DNA of 33,177 nucleotides from Aestuariivirga sp. (GCF_020252395.1 NZ_JADCDB010000036.1:1-33177), one strand, 5' to 3'; counted from the stretch's first letter, positions 1 through 11,122 are shown. Translations and numbers: made by a program. The notes: generated by a model from the sequence alone, not told the origin.

Positions 1-126
1 CACCTCAGAGCCAAAGCAGCACGCACCATCGATGATCTCCGGAAGGCCATCGGAAACATCTGCTCGCTCTTCACTCCAAACGAATGCGCCAACTACTTCG
101 CCGCCGCAGGATATGGATTCAATTGA
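1..126 (+). CDS. IS630-family transposase, C-terminal end (partial, cut by window edge)
   Basis: Forward frame 1 is open from the first base to a TGA at 124-126 and encodes 41 residues. The segment reads ...RTIDDLRKAIGNICSLF followed by TPNECANYFAAAGY, which is the typical C-terminal tail of IS630/Tc1-type DDE transposases (LWxAIGxICxLFxPxECxNYFxxAGY). The catalytic DDE core would lie left of the window. I could not identify the terminal inverted repeat of the element in the bases after the stop, so its right boundary is undefined. Whether the full gene is intact cannot be judged from here. The identification rests on the family tail pattern only. Confidence 0.75.
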   Translation, partial: HLRAKAARTIDDLRKAIGNICSLFTPNECANYFAAAGYGFN

Positions 127-247
127 CCGCCCGATGCTCTAGTCTCAACATGCTGGTGAAAATGAGGAATTGCGGTTGTGACTTCTTTGGCACTGCAGCA
201 TTCATAATGGGCAGTTAAGCGATTGATCAGAAAAACTAAAGCGAGCT

Positions 248-262
248 ATGCAGAATTTGCAT
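248..262. promoter_or_regulatory. ATGCA-N5-TGCAT inverted repeat upstream of DUF1127 pair
   Basis: A 5-bp inverted repeat with a 5-bp spacer lies about 80 bp before the first DUF1127 start codon, in an AT-rich stretch. The size and layout fit a LysR-type operator half-site pair. Brucella VtlR, a LysR-type regulator, is known to activate several DUF1127 genes. Whether this site belongs to such a regulator is inference only. Confidence 0.3.
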
Positions 263-340
263 TTCTCTTTATGCTGCGCCGCACCTAATTTCTAACCCGT
301 TGAAAGCAACCAAAGACCGTCAATCCAAGGGGAATGACCC

Positions 341-493
341 ATGTTCGAAGTTCTGAAATCCCGCTACTCCACCTGGAAGCGCTATTCGCGCACGCTGAAC
401 GAGCTCGAGAGCCTCTCCAACCGTGAACTCGCCGATCTCGGCATTGCGCGCGCCGACATTCCGCGCCTGGCGCGCGAGGCTGCGCGCTCGTGA
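341..493 (+). CDS. DUF1127 (YjiS-like) small protein
   Basis: A 50-residue protein starting at ATG 341 behind a purine-rich ribosome binding site (AAGGGG, 8 bases upstream of the ATG). It has the DUF1127 pattern: a basic amphipathic helix near the N terminus (residues about 5-20), then LNELESLSNRELADLGIARA and DIPRLAREAA. DUF1127 proteins are very small, Arg-rich and common in alphaproteobacteria. Members have been linked to RNA binding and to phosphate or carbon metabolism in Agrobacterium, but no biochemical role can be assigned here. Its stop codon overlaps the start of a second DUF1127 gene (GTGA), so the two are probably translationally coupled. Confidence 0.85.
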   Translation: MFEVLKSRYSTWKRYSRTLNELESLSNRELADLGIARADIPRLAREAARS

Positions 494-663
494 ACCCTCA
501 CCCGCGGGGCCTGTTCGAAAGGCTCGCCCGCAGCCGCAAGCTCAGGGCCTACCGCCAGATCCGCGCCGCCGCCGAAGCCCTCTCCGACGCCGAACTGGCG
601 GACATGGGGATCAAGAGATACCAGCTGGGCCACGTGGCCCGCGTCCGGGCCTTCAAGGCCTGA
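490..663 (+). CDS. second DUF1127 small protein, coupled to the first
   Basis: A 57-residue ORF that starts at GTG 490, inside the stop codon of the preceding gene (GTGA overlap), and ends at TGA 661-663 just before a good terminator. The core LSDAELADMGIKRYQLGHVA followed by RVRAF matches the DUF1127 signature (L-x-D-x-x-L-x-D-x-G-I). The N-terminal half is rich in Arg and Lys (FERLARSRKLRAYRQIRAA). A GAGG sequence about 10 bases upstream could serve as the ribosome binding site. The GTG start is chosen because it gives the exact 4-base overlap and retains the whole domain. Function is unknown; the pair probably forms a two-gene operon. Confidence 0.75.
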   Translation: MNPHPRGLFERLARSRKLRAYRQIRAAAEALSDAELADMGIKRYQLGHVARVRAFKA

Positions 664-676
664 TCGAGACATCAGA

Positions 677-705
677 CCCGCCGGTCCTGCCCCGGCGGGT
701 TTTTT
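677..705 (+). terminator. Rho-independent terminator of the DUF1127 pair
   Basis: CCCGCCGG at 677-684 pairs perfectly with CCGGCGGG at 692-699, with a 7-base loop, followed by a run of six T (700-705). It lies 13 bases after the second DUF1127 stop codon. Confidence 0.9.
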
Positions 706-730
706 CGTTGGCCGGAAGCTCACCATTATA

Positions 731-804
731 CCGTCACCCCAGCGAAAGCTGGGGTCCAGCTTTGGCGGCCAAAAGCTGGATGCCAGCTTTCGCTGGCATG
801 ACGG
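731..804. repeat. 74-bp palindromic element, copy 1 (left of GIY-YIG gene)
   Basis: The element is bounded by CCGTCA (731-736) and its complement TGACGG (799-804). Between them lie three perfect stem-loops: CCCCAGC-GAAA-GCTGGGG (737-754), CCAGCTTT-N8-AAAGCTGG (756-779) and TGCCAGC-TTTC-GCTGGCA (781-798), separated by single bases T755 and A780. The whole element can therefore fold as a closed three-hairpin cloverleaf. It can also fold as one long hairpin with only two small mismatch patches. It is base-for-base identical to the copy at 1157-1230. This repeat type is recognisable in alphaproteobacteria from spurious translations such as HPSESWGP and MPAFAGMT. Confidence 0.95.
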
Positions 805-817
805 GCAAAGGGCTGTA

Positions 818-830
818 TGACGCTGCGTCA
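818..830. promoter_or_regulatory. TGACGC-T-GCGTCA palindrome abutting the GIY-YIG start codon
   Basis: A perfect 6-bp inverted repeat around a single T. Its last base is the A of the ATG at 830. It could be an operator, or a hairpin between a distant Shine-Dalgarno-like AAAGGG (807-812) and the start codon. No regulator is identified. Confidence 0.4.
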
Positions 831-1150
831 TGAACCACGAAAAGCAGCCAGCCGTCTACATGGTGGCCAACCGCTACCGGGGAACGATCTATGTAGGTGT
901 CACGAGCGCCCTGTGGTCCCGAATCTGTTCTCACAAGAACGGTACGACGCCCGGCTTCACACTTCGGTACAAGGCGAACCGCCTCGTCTGGTATGAGCAC
1001 CGGCTGACCATGGAAACCGCCATTCGCCGCGAGAAGCAGATCAAGGCCTGGAAACGGGACTGGAAGATCGAGCTGATCGAAGGGATGAACCCGGACTGGC
1101 GTGACCTTCACGATGAGATCGACTCGCTGGCGACGCTGGTTTCCGAGTAG
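830..1150 (+). CDS. small GIY-YIG nuclease domain protein (UvrC/YhbQ-like), flanked by identical palindromic repeats
   Basis: A 106-residue single-domain protein. The GIY-YIG signature is VYMVANRYRGTIYVGVTS (residues 9-26), with a V-Y-M first triplet and Y-V-G second triplet. It is followed by the conserved Arg (SRICSHK, residues 30-36) and the typical stand-alone family C terminus, AIRREKQIKAWKRDWKIELI, then NPDW-DL. The predicted active-site residues (two Tyr, Arg, Glu in the AIRREKQ helix) all appear present. The gene lies between two identical 74-bp palindromic elements, 25 bp after the first and 6 bp before the second, making a 500-bp unit. The ribosome binding site is weak: AAAGGG lies 17 bases upstream, beyond a short palindrome (818-830) that runs into the ATG. 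A repair role is possible, but the context suggests the protein recognises or moves the repeats; that is inference. Confidence 0.85.
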   Translation: MNHEKQPAVYMVANRYRGTIYVGVTSALWSRICSHKNGTTPGFTLRYKANRLVWYEHRLTMETAIRREKQIKAWKRDWKIELIEGMNPDWRDLHDEIDSLATLVSE

Positions 1151-1156
1151 GAAAGC

Positions 1157-1230
1157 CCGTCACCCCAGCGAAAGCTGGGGTCCAGCTTTGGCGGCCAAAA
1201 GCTGGATGCCAGCTTTCGCTGGCATGACGG
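1157..1230. repeat. 74-bp palindromic element, copy 2 (right of GIY-YIG gene)
   Basis: Identical over all 74 bases and in the same orientation as copy 1 (731-804), with the same three stem-loops and CCGTCA/TGACGG ends. It begins 6 bp after the GIY-YIG stop codon. It has no T-run after the hairpins on the + strand, so it is not a standard terminator. The next 206 bases (1231-1436) before atpH hold no gene I can support. Confidence 0.95.
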
Positions 1231-1436
1231 CGATAGACCCCGCCAAAGTCGCGGCAATCCGCGCATGTGATCTTGGTTGCGAGTCCTTTTCCACTGTGAT
1301 AGCCAACCCGCGCGGCGGGGCTGGGGTCCCGGCTCGTGGGTGTGCCCTCGTGCATGCCGGCCTCCCAGAAATTCAAGTGGTTATGCGCCCTTTGGACGTG
1401 GGCGCCGCACCACGAAAACTGAGTGAAAGACGGATC

Positions 1437-3526
<2,090 letters not shown>

Positions 3527-3535
3527 GGGTTCGGG

Positions 3536-4414
3536 ATGGCAAGTCTCAAGGACTTACGCAATCGCATCGCCTCGGTGAAGGCGACGCGCAAGATCACCAA
3601 GGCCATGCAGATGGTGGCCGCGGCTAAGCTGCGCCGCGCCCAGGAAGCGGCCGTCGCCGCGCGCCCCTATTCGGAGCGCATGCAAGCCGTGATCGGCAAC
3701 CTCGCCTCCGCCATGAGCGGCAAGGCGGGCGCGCCCACGCTTCTCGCCGGCACCGGCTTCGACCAAACGCATCTGCTGATCGTGGCGACCGCAGAGCGCG
3801 GCCTCTGCGGCGGCTTCAACTCCTCGATCGCCAAGCTTGCCCGCGAGCATGCCGACCGCCTGATCGCCCAGGGCAAGACGGTGAAGATCTTCACCGTCGG
3901 CAAGAAGGGCAATGATGCGCTGAAGCGCGTCTATGGCAAGTACATCGTCGAGCACGTGGACTTCCGCTCCGTGAAGCAGATGTCCTTCGCGGAAGCCCAG
4001 GCCGTTGCGCACAAGGTGCTGGGCATGTTCCACAACGGCGGGTTCGATGTGGCCACCCTGTTCTTCTCCGAGTTCAAGTCGGTCATTTCGCAGAAGCCCA
4101 CGGCGCAGCGGCTGATCCCGGCGGATGTCTCGGGCGCGAAGCCCGCCGACTTGGGCGGAGCCGTTTACGAAGCGGAGCCCGAGGAGGGCGAAATCCTCGC
4201 CGATCTCCTGCCGCGCAACATCGCGGTGCAGATTTTCCGCGGCCTCCTCGAAAACGCGGCCTCCGAGCAGGGCGCCCGCATGAGCGCCATGGACAACGCC
4301 ACCCGCAACGCCGGCGACATGATCAACAAGCTGTCGATCAAGTACAACCGCCAGCGCCAGGCGCAGATCACCAAGGAACTCATCGAAATCATTTCGGGCG
4401 CCGAGGCGCTGTAA
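3536..4414 (+). CDS. atpG: F1F0 ATP synthase subunit gamma
   Basis: Central rotor shaft of F1, 292 residues. The N-terminal coiled-coil helix [20 protein letters not shown] followed by [16 protein letters not shown] is the classic gamma start. The C-terminal helix [18 protein letters not shown] is the family signature near the end. [15 protein letters not shown] in the middle domain is also conserved. It lies 9 bp after atpA and 24 bp before atpD in the standard order. Start ATG 3536 gives the canonical N terminus. Confidence 0.97.
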   Translation: MASLKDLRNRIASVKATRKITKAMQMVAAAKLRRAQEAAVAARPYSERMQAVIGNLASAMSGKAGAPTLLAGTGFDQTHLLIVATAERGLCGGFNSSIAKLAREHADRLIAQGKTVKIFTVGKKGNDALKRVYGKYIVEHVDFRSVKQMSFAEAQAVAHKVLGMFHNGGFDVATLFFSEFKSVISQKPTAQRLIPADVSGAKPADLGGAVYEAEPEEGEILADLLPRNIAVQIFRGLLENAASEQGARMSAMDNATRNAGDMINKLSIKYNRQRQAQITKELIEIISGAEAL

Positions 4415-5878
<1,464 letters not shown>

Positions 5879-5883
5879 GCACC

Positions 5884-6279
5884 ATGGCCGGTCTTCATTT
5901 CGAACTCGTAAGCCCCGCGCGGCTTCTGTTCTCGGGCAGCGTGGCCTCGGTCACGCTGCCCGGAACCGAGGGCGAGATGGGCATCTATCCGGGCCATTCG
6001 CCCATCCTCACCACGCTGCGCCCCGGCGTCGTCACCGTTACCCGTGACGGCGGCGCTGCGGAGCGCATCTTCGTCAAGGGCGGCATGGCGGAAGTGAACC
6101 CGCAAGGCCTGACGCTTCTGGCCGAGGTCGCGATCCCCGTGGCCGAAGTCACGGCGGACGTGATGGCCCACCAGATCGCCAGCGCCGAAGAGGACCTCGC
6201 CGCCGCCAAGCCGGGCGAAGCCCAGCGCAAGGCCATGGAAGTGCTGAACCAGCTGAAGGCGCTGCAGCCGGCGCTGTGA
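5884..6279 (+). CDS. atpC: F1F0 ATP synthase subunit epsilon
   Basis: Epsilon subunit of F1, 131 residues, part of the rotor foot and an inhibitor of ATP hydrolysis. The N-terminal beta-sandwich shows the usual FELVSPARLLFSGSVASVTL, PGTEGEMGIYPGHSPILTTL and GVV pattern. The helical C terminus (about residues 90-131, EEDLAAAKPGEAQRKAMEVL) is short, as in alphaproteobacteria. Last gene of the operon, followed 23 bp later by a strong terminator. Confidence 0.96.
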   Translation: MAGLHFELVSPARLLFSGSVASVTLPGTEGEMGIYPGHSPILTTLRPGVVTVTRDGGAAERIFVKGGMAEVNPQGLTLLAEVAIPVAEVTADVMAHQIASAEEDLAAAKPGEAQRKAMEVLNQLKALQPAL

Positions 6280-6302
6280 TCTGAGGGCCGGAGCAAGGTT
6301 CG

Positions 6303-6330
6303 AAATCGCCGGGCATGCCCCGGCGATTTT
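6303..6330 (+). terminator. Rho-independent terminator of the atp operon
   Basis: A perfect 11-bp stem, AAATCGCCGGG (6303-6313) with CCCGGCGATTT (6319-6329), a 5-base loop CATGC, and a T-tract TTTT at 6327-6330. It ends atpHAGDC transcription. The T-run on the opposite strand is short, so it would be less effective for the leftward island genes. Confidence 0.9.
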
Positions 6331-6369
6331 GTTCCTGGGGAGGCCGTCGTGTCCTTCCTGCCTCGCCCA

Positions 6370-6627
6370 TCATCGCCGGGCGTGTTCCGGGGCAGTGTCC
6401 CCCGACGTGGTGCGGGAGGCCGCGCGCGGCCGTGGGTGAGGCTGGTGGCCACCGCCGGTGCGCTTCGGGGCCAGGGTACCGCCGCTGTTGCCGCCGTCGC
6501 GCTTCGGCTGAGGGGGCTTCGTACTCCGCGGCTTGCTGCCGTTGGCCTGCTCTTGGCCATTGCCCGCGCCGCCGGCGATCGGGGTGTTCTCCTTCCCGAT
6601 CTTCAAGCGCTTGGCGCGGCCGGACAT
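6370..6627 (-). pseudogene. groEL-derived fragment heading a short ORF directly after vsr
   Basis: On the minus strand an ATG at 6627-6625 follows the vsr stop by one base (TGACATG) and opens 85 codons to 6370. Its first 21 or so residues, MSGRAKRLKIGKENTPIAG, match the GroEL segment [20 protein letters not shown] encoded by the intact groEL in this window. At DNA level 6567-6630 aligns without gaps to 9677-9740 with 55 of 64 bases the same, in the same reading frame. The similarity stops at the vsr stop codon on one side and about residue 21 on the other. The rest is a Pro/Gly/Lys/Arg-rich low-complexity tail I do not recognise. It may be a decayed groEL piece caught at the island edge, or a small translated fusion ORF. 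A forward ORF over the same bases shows no family features. Confidence 0.6.
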
Positions 6628-6628
6628 G

Positions 6629-7105
6629 TCATTCCCGCAGCGCCTTAAGTTTTCGCTCACGGACCCGGCCGGAATCGCATTCCCAGATCGAAACGACCGA
6701 CCAGCCCGCCCGGCGCAGGGCGGCGGCGTTGCGCCGGTCCCGTGCGCGGTTCCGGGCGATCTTGGCGGTCCAGTATGCGGCATTTGTCTTGGGAATGCGC
6801 GCCCCGCGCCGGCAGCCGTGCCCGTGCCAGAAACAGCCGTGGACGAATATTGCGAACCTCAGGCTGGGTATCACGATATCGGGCTTTCCGGGGAGCGAGG
6901 CCACGTTGTATCTCATGCGGACGCCGAGTGGCCGAAGGTAGTCCCTGACAGTTCGTTCGCACGATGTCGCCTTCGAGCCAACCGCGCGCATGATGCGGGA
7001 CCGGAGTTTGCCAACATCATTTGATTCGGTTCTTTCCTTCTTCGTCACTTCCCTCGCTGCCTTTTTCCACATTTGCGGCGCCCCCAGCCGCCTCAAATCG
7101 CTCAC
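6629..7105 (-). CDS. vsr: Vsr very-short-patch mismatch endonuclease
   Basis: Vsr nicks DNA 5' of the T in T:G mismatches that arise when 5-methylcytosine deaminates, protecting methylated sites from C-to-T mutation. The core is complete: SKATSCERTVRDYLRPLG, LPGKPDIVI with the catalytic Asp (residue 76), VHGCFWHGHGC with the catalytic His and zinc ligands (88-98), PKTNAAYW, RNRARDRRNAAAL and the final GWSVVSIWEC. The frame opens at 7105 (158 residues), overlapping the upstream nuclease gene by 89 bp. A GTG at 7048 behind GCGAGGGAA gives 138 residues and is a plausible alternative start. It is the third gene of the leftward methylase-nuclease-vsr set, consistent with repair at the sites the linked methylase modifies. 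Confidence 0.92.
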   Translation of the reverse strand: MSDLRRLGAPQMWKKAAREVTKKERTESNDVGKLRSRIMRAVGSKATSCERTVRDYLRPLGVRMRYNVASLPGKPDIVIPSLRFAIFVHGCFWHGHGCRRGARIPKTNAAYWTAKIARNRARDRRNAAALRRAGWSVVSIWECDSGRVRERKLKALRE

Positions 7106-7757
7106 CGGCCAGGGACTGAAGCCGCGTTGTTTGCGTGAACAGCGTCCGGCGCAATCCCACCTTCACGTCCCGCTCAGAAATCGTTTGGGCAAGTCTCGCC
7201 ACGACCTGCGCTCTTCGAGCAGTGCGGGTGTCGGGGTGACCGCGCAGCTTGCGTACCTCATCCGAAACAATGCGTCCCTTGACTGAGCGCGGCAGGACCA
7301 CGTCACGAACTGGGTTTGGAGGGTCCTTCTCGTTAAGGATCGCGCCAAACTTGCTCTTCTCGACGGCAATTTGATGAACCTTGAACTCAAGCGCATCAAG
7401 CGTCTCCCGGGATGTCTTGTCTTTCGCGCTCAGATGCTGAAACCCGGGGATTGGAAAAACCTCGATTTCGTAAACCTCATAGGGATCAAGAACGGACATC
7501 GCGACAGCGTCAGTCCTCTGGTTTGTAAGGTGGCGGCTGATGCGGCCCGACACTTTTTCCTTTGTTTGCCCCACGTATATCGGTTCGCCGTCATAATCAT
7601 AAAAAATGTACACACCCCACTTGAACCATTCGATAGGCTTTATTTCCTGGTCAATTCCAGTCGGATACGGGGTGCTCAAGAACTCCTTCAATGAACGGCG
7701 GAGTTCCCTCGTTTCGAATGGCGCGGCTTCTTTTTTCCGAATGGTCAACCCCGTCAT
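7017..7757 (-). CDS. GIY-YIG nuclease, probable type II restriction endonuclease
   Basis: A 246-residue protein whose residues 47-142 form a GIY-YIG domain: W-G-V-Y (47-50), P-I-Y-V-G-Q-T (59-65), Arg 72 in SGRISRH, Glu 124 in LEFKVHQ and Asn 142 in AILNEK. These are the expected active-site positions. The C-terminal 100 residues are basic and not recognised. Its ATG overlaps the methyltransferase stop by 4 bases (ATGA), and vsr begins within its 3' end, so the three genes form one operon. GIY-YIG restriction enzymes such as Eco29kI and Hpy188I are known, and the coupling to a C5 methyltransferase makes this the likely cognate nuclease. The target sequence cannot be read from the gene. A modification-only role with a nuclease of other function is the alternative. 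Confidence 0.8.
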   Translation of the reverse strand: MTGLTIRKKEAAPFETRELRRSLKEFLSTPYPTGIDQEIKPIEWFKWGVYIFYDYDGEPIYVGQTKEKVSGRISRHLTNQRTDAVAMSVLDPYEVYEIEVFPIPGFQHLSAKDKTSRETLDALEFKVHQIAVEKSKFGAILNEKDPPNPVRDVVLPRSVKGRIVSDEVRKLRGHPDTRTARRAQVVARLAQTISERDVKVGLRRTLFTQTTRLQSLAGERFEAAGGAANVEKGSEGSDEEGKNRIK

Positions 7758-8908
7758 TCCGCGGCGATGGACATGGCGGGGTCAGCTGCCTTGCAAAGAG
7801 CATTCAGGATATGTTGGCGAATGTAACCGACAGCAGTCACCGCCAGCCCATCTCCGAACACATGGTAGCCGTCGTTGTAGTTTTCCGGAATTACGTAGCC
7901 GTCCGGCACGCCCATGAGCCGCGCCGCCTCGCGGACCGTCAGCAGCCGTGAGCGGGTCTGTTTGCCATCCACAATTATCACCGTCTGGCGGCTCGACCCT
8001 CCGCCGGGTGTACGGAGACAACCGGCCACGCCGTCGAAGCGCGCTTCGGCGCGCTGCATGCGGCCCAAACCTTCCTCGGCTCTGGTTCGTTTGTAGACCG
8101 TTCCGGCCACGCGCCTGCCGGCGAGCCGCGCGGCCCTCACTTTTTCCGCATTGGTGGGCGACATCATGCCCAATAGCCGCGCCGTCTCGCCAGCGCTGTG
8201 CCACGACGCAATCTCCTCATCGGCTTCGAGCAAGTTGGCAAGCGAAACCGTGCGTTCCGGTGGAGGCGGCAGCTTCCACCATCGCCACGCGCACTGCAGA
8301 TGGGCAGGCAGCGCATTGTGCGCCTTGCAGAGGGCTGGGCTATGCCAGGGAAGGACAGGCCCATCGGAAACGATGTGGCGCGGCGGACTCGCTGTCCTGA
8401 GGCTGCATATTATGAACAATCGCGGGCGCGATTGCGGGAGGAAATGGATGGCGTCCACCACCAGCGCGCCGAAATCGTAGCCCAACGAGACGATGGCTTG
8501 GGCCAATTCGACGAAGTCCGCCCTGCCATGCGAGGACAGCGTACCGGTGACGTTTTCGAGCACCAGCAGCTTCGGCTGCCGGTTTTCCGCTCTCAGCAGG
8601 TTGATGGCTTGCCAGAAACCCCAGAATGCTCCGCTGCGCTCCCCGGCCAGCCCCGCGCGGTTGCCAGCCAGAGAAAGATCCTGGCATGGAAAAGACGCCC
8701 AGGCGAGATCAGGGTGGCCGGGCATGTCCTCGGACTTCAAGTCGTAGACATCGCCAAGAATAGTGCGGTCTTCACCGAAATTCGCTCTGTATATGGCGAG
8801 CTTCTTTGGGTCGATGTCGTTCGCCATAAGGCATTTCCAGCCGGAACCAAGGCCCAGCCGGGCCATGCCGCCGCCGGCGAAGAATTCGTAGTAGAAGCGA
8901 TTTACCAT
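7754..8908 (-). CDS. DNA (cytosine-5-)-methyltransferase of a type II R-M system
   Basis: Transfers a methyl group from S-adenosylmethionine to C5 of cytosine at a specific site. Of 384 residues, motif I is FFAGGGMARLGLGSG (9-23), motif IV with the catalytic Cys is SFPCQDLSLAG (Cys 75), motif VI is ENV (118-120) and motif VIII is QSRPRLF (159-165). A variable target-recognition region lies near 200-310. Motif IX/X is at the end (REAARLMGVPDGY, then VFGDGLAVTAVGYIRQHIL). All catalytic motifs look intact. First gene of the leftward island operon, transcribed toward the nuclease and Vsr genes, with its promoter region between 8909 and 8976. Its length and motif order are those of an ordinary single-domain methylase. 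Confidence 0.95.
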   Translation of the reverse strand: MVNRFYYEFFAGGGMARLGLGSGWKCLMANDIDPKKLAIYRANFGEDRTILGDVYDLKSEDMPGHPDLAWASFPCQDLSLAGNRAGLAGERSGAFWGFWQAINLLRAENRQPKLLVLENVTGTLSSHGRADFVELAQAIVSLGYDFGALVVDAIHFLPQSRPRLFIICSLRTASPPRHIVSDGPVLPWHSPALCKAHNALPAHLQCAWRWWKLPPPPERTVSLANLLEADEEIASWHSAGETARLLGMMSPTNAEKVRAARLAGRRVAGTVYKRTRAEEGLGRMQRAEARFDGVAGCLRTPGGGSSRQTVIIVDGKQTRSRLLTVREAARLMGVPDGYVIPENYNDGYHVFGDGLAVTAVGYIRQHILNALCKAADPAMSIAAE

Positions 8909-8909
8909 A

Positions 8910-8919
8910 AACTATAGTT
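8910..8919. promoter_or_regulatory. AACTATAGTT palindrome just upstream of the methyltransferase start
   Basis: A perfect 10-bp palindrome between a Shine-Dalgarno-like AGGGG and the methylase ATG (minus strand). A TTGACG lies further upstream, but the spacing to any -10-like hexamer is poor, so I do not call a promoter. Several C5 methyltransferases repress their own promoters; this could be such a site, but that is inference. Confidence 0.3.
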
Positions 8920-8976
8920 CCCCTAATGTTCTTCGTTCGTCAAGAGGACAATCCGTAAACAGTCACATATCGACAC

Positions 8977-9004
8977 AAAAAACCCCGGGATTTCTCCCGG
9001 GGTT
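8977..9004 (-). terminator. Rho-independent terminator of groESL
   Basis: On the minus strand a 10-bp stem (AACCCCGGGA with TCCCGGGGTT, 8981-8990 and 8995-9004) with a GAAA loop is followed by a run of T continuous with the stem (complement of 8977-8982). It lies about 30 bp after the groEL stop and isolates groESL from the island. Confidence 0.9.
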
Positions 9005-9035
9005 CGGTTGTTTCAGGCTTGGGCCGACGGACTTC

Positions 9036-10688
<1,653 letters not shown>

Positions 10689-10735
10689 CTACTCCTCAAT
10701 ACGGTTCAGAACGGTTGTGAAAGTCAGAAGGCGGA

Positions 10736-11050
10736 TCAGGCGGCTCTTCTGGACGCCGGCTTGCCTTCGAGAACGCCCATGATGTCGCTCTCCTTCATGA
10801 TGAGGTACTCGACACCCTCGATCTTCACTTCGGTGCCGGACCACTTGCCGAACAGCACAATGTCACCAGCCTTGACGTCGAGCGGGGTGAGCTTGCCGGA
10901 CTCGTCACGGCCACCCGGGCCCACGGCGATGATTTCGCCCTGCATCGGCTTCTCCTGGGCGGTATCCGGAATAATGATGCCGCCCTTGGTCTTGGTGTCT
11001 TCGTCGACGCGCTTGACAACAACGCGGTCGTGCAGAGGACGGAATTTCAT
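10736..11050 (-). CDS. groES: co-chaperonin GroES (Hsp10)
   Basis: A 104-residue lid of the GroEL ring. The start is placed at ATG 11050 ([14 protein letters not shown]) because this is the canonical GroES N terminus and GAGGAG lies just upstream; an in-frame start at 11068 would add six non-family residues. The mobile loop ([19 protein letters not shown]) and the conserved [18 protein letters not shown] and [13 protein letters not shown] segments are complete. First gene of groESL, with a CIRCE operator and heat-shock-like promoter upstream. Confidence 0.97.
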   Translation of the reverse strand: MKFRPLHDRVVVKRVDEDTKTKGGIIIPDTAQEKPMQGEIIAVGPGGRDESGKLTPLDVKAGDIVLFGKWSGTEVKIEGVEYLIMKESDIMGVLEGKPASRRAA

Positions 11051-11122
11051 GTGGTAACTCCTCGTCATATTTACATTATTTGAGGTTTTAAACTGACCGT
11101 CTCCCGCGGGAGGCCAGCCCTG

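Noticed and set aside
127..247. Terminal inverted repeat of the IS630 element
   Set aside because: The left end is outside the window, so no pairing can be tested and no TA target site can be identified with confidence.
731..1230. Target-site duplication around the GIY-YIG cassette
   Set aside because: The flanks (CATTATA on the left, CGATAGA on the right) share no convincing direct repeat.
731..1230. CRISPR array
   Set aside because: Only two repeats, with a gene between them and strong internal palindromes; no spacer pattern. No array elsewhere in the window.
1101..1436. Upstream extension of the atpH frame
   Set aside because: It translates the 74-bp repeat and non-conserved sequence; the family N terminus begins at GTG 1437.
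6349..6648. 99-codon forward ORF after the atp terminator
   Set aside because: Overlaps the vsr end and the groEL-like fragment on the opposite strand; Arg/Ala-rich translation typical of GC-rich shadows.
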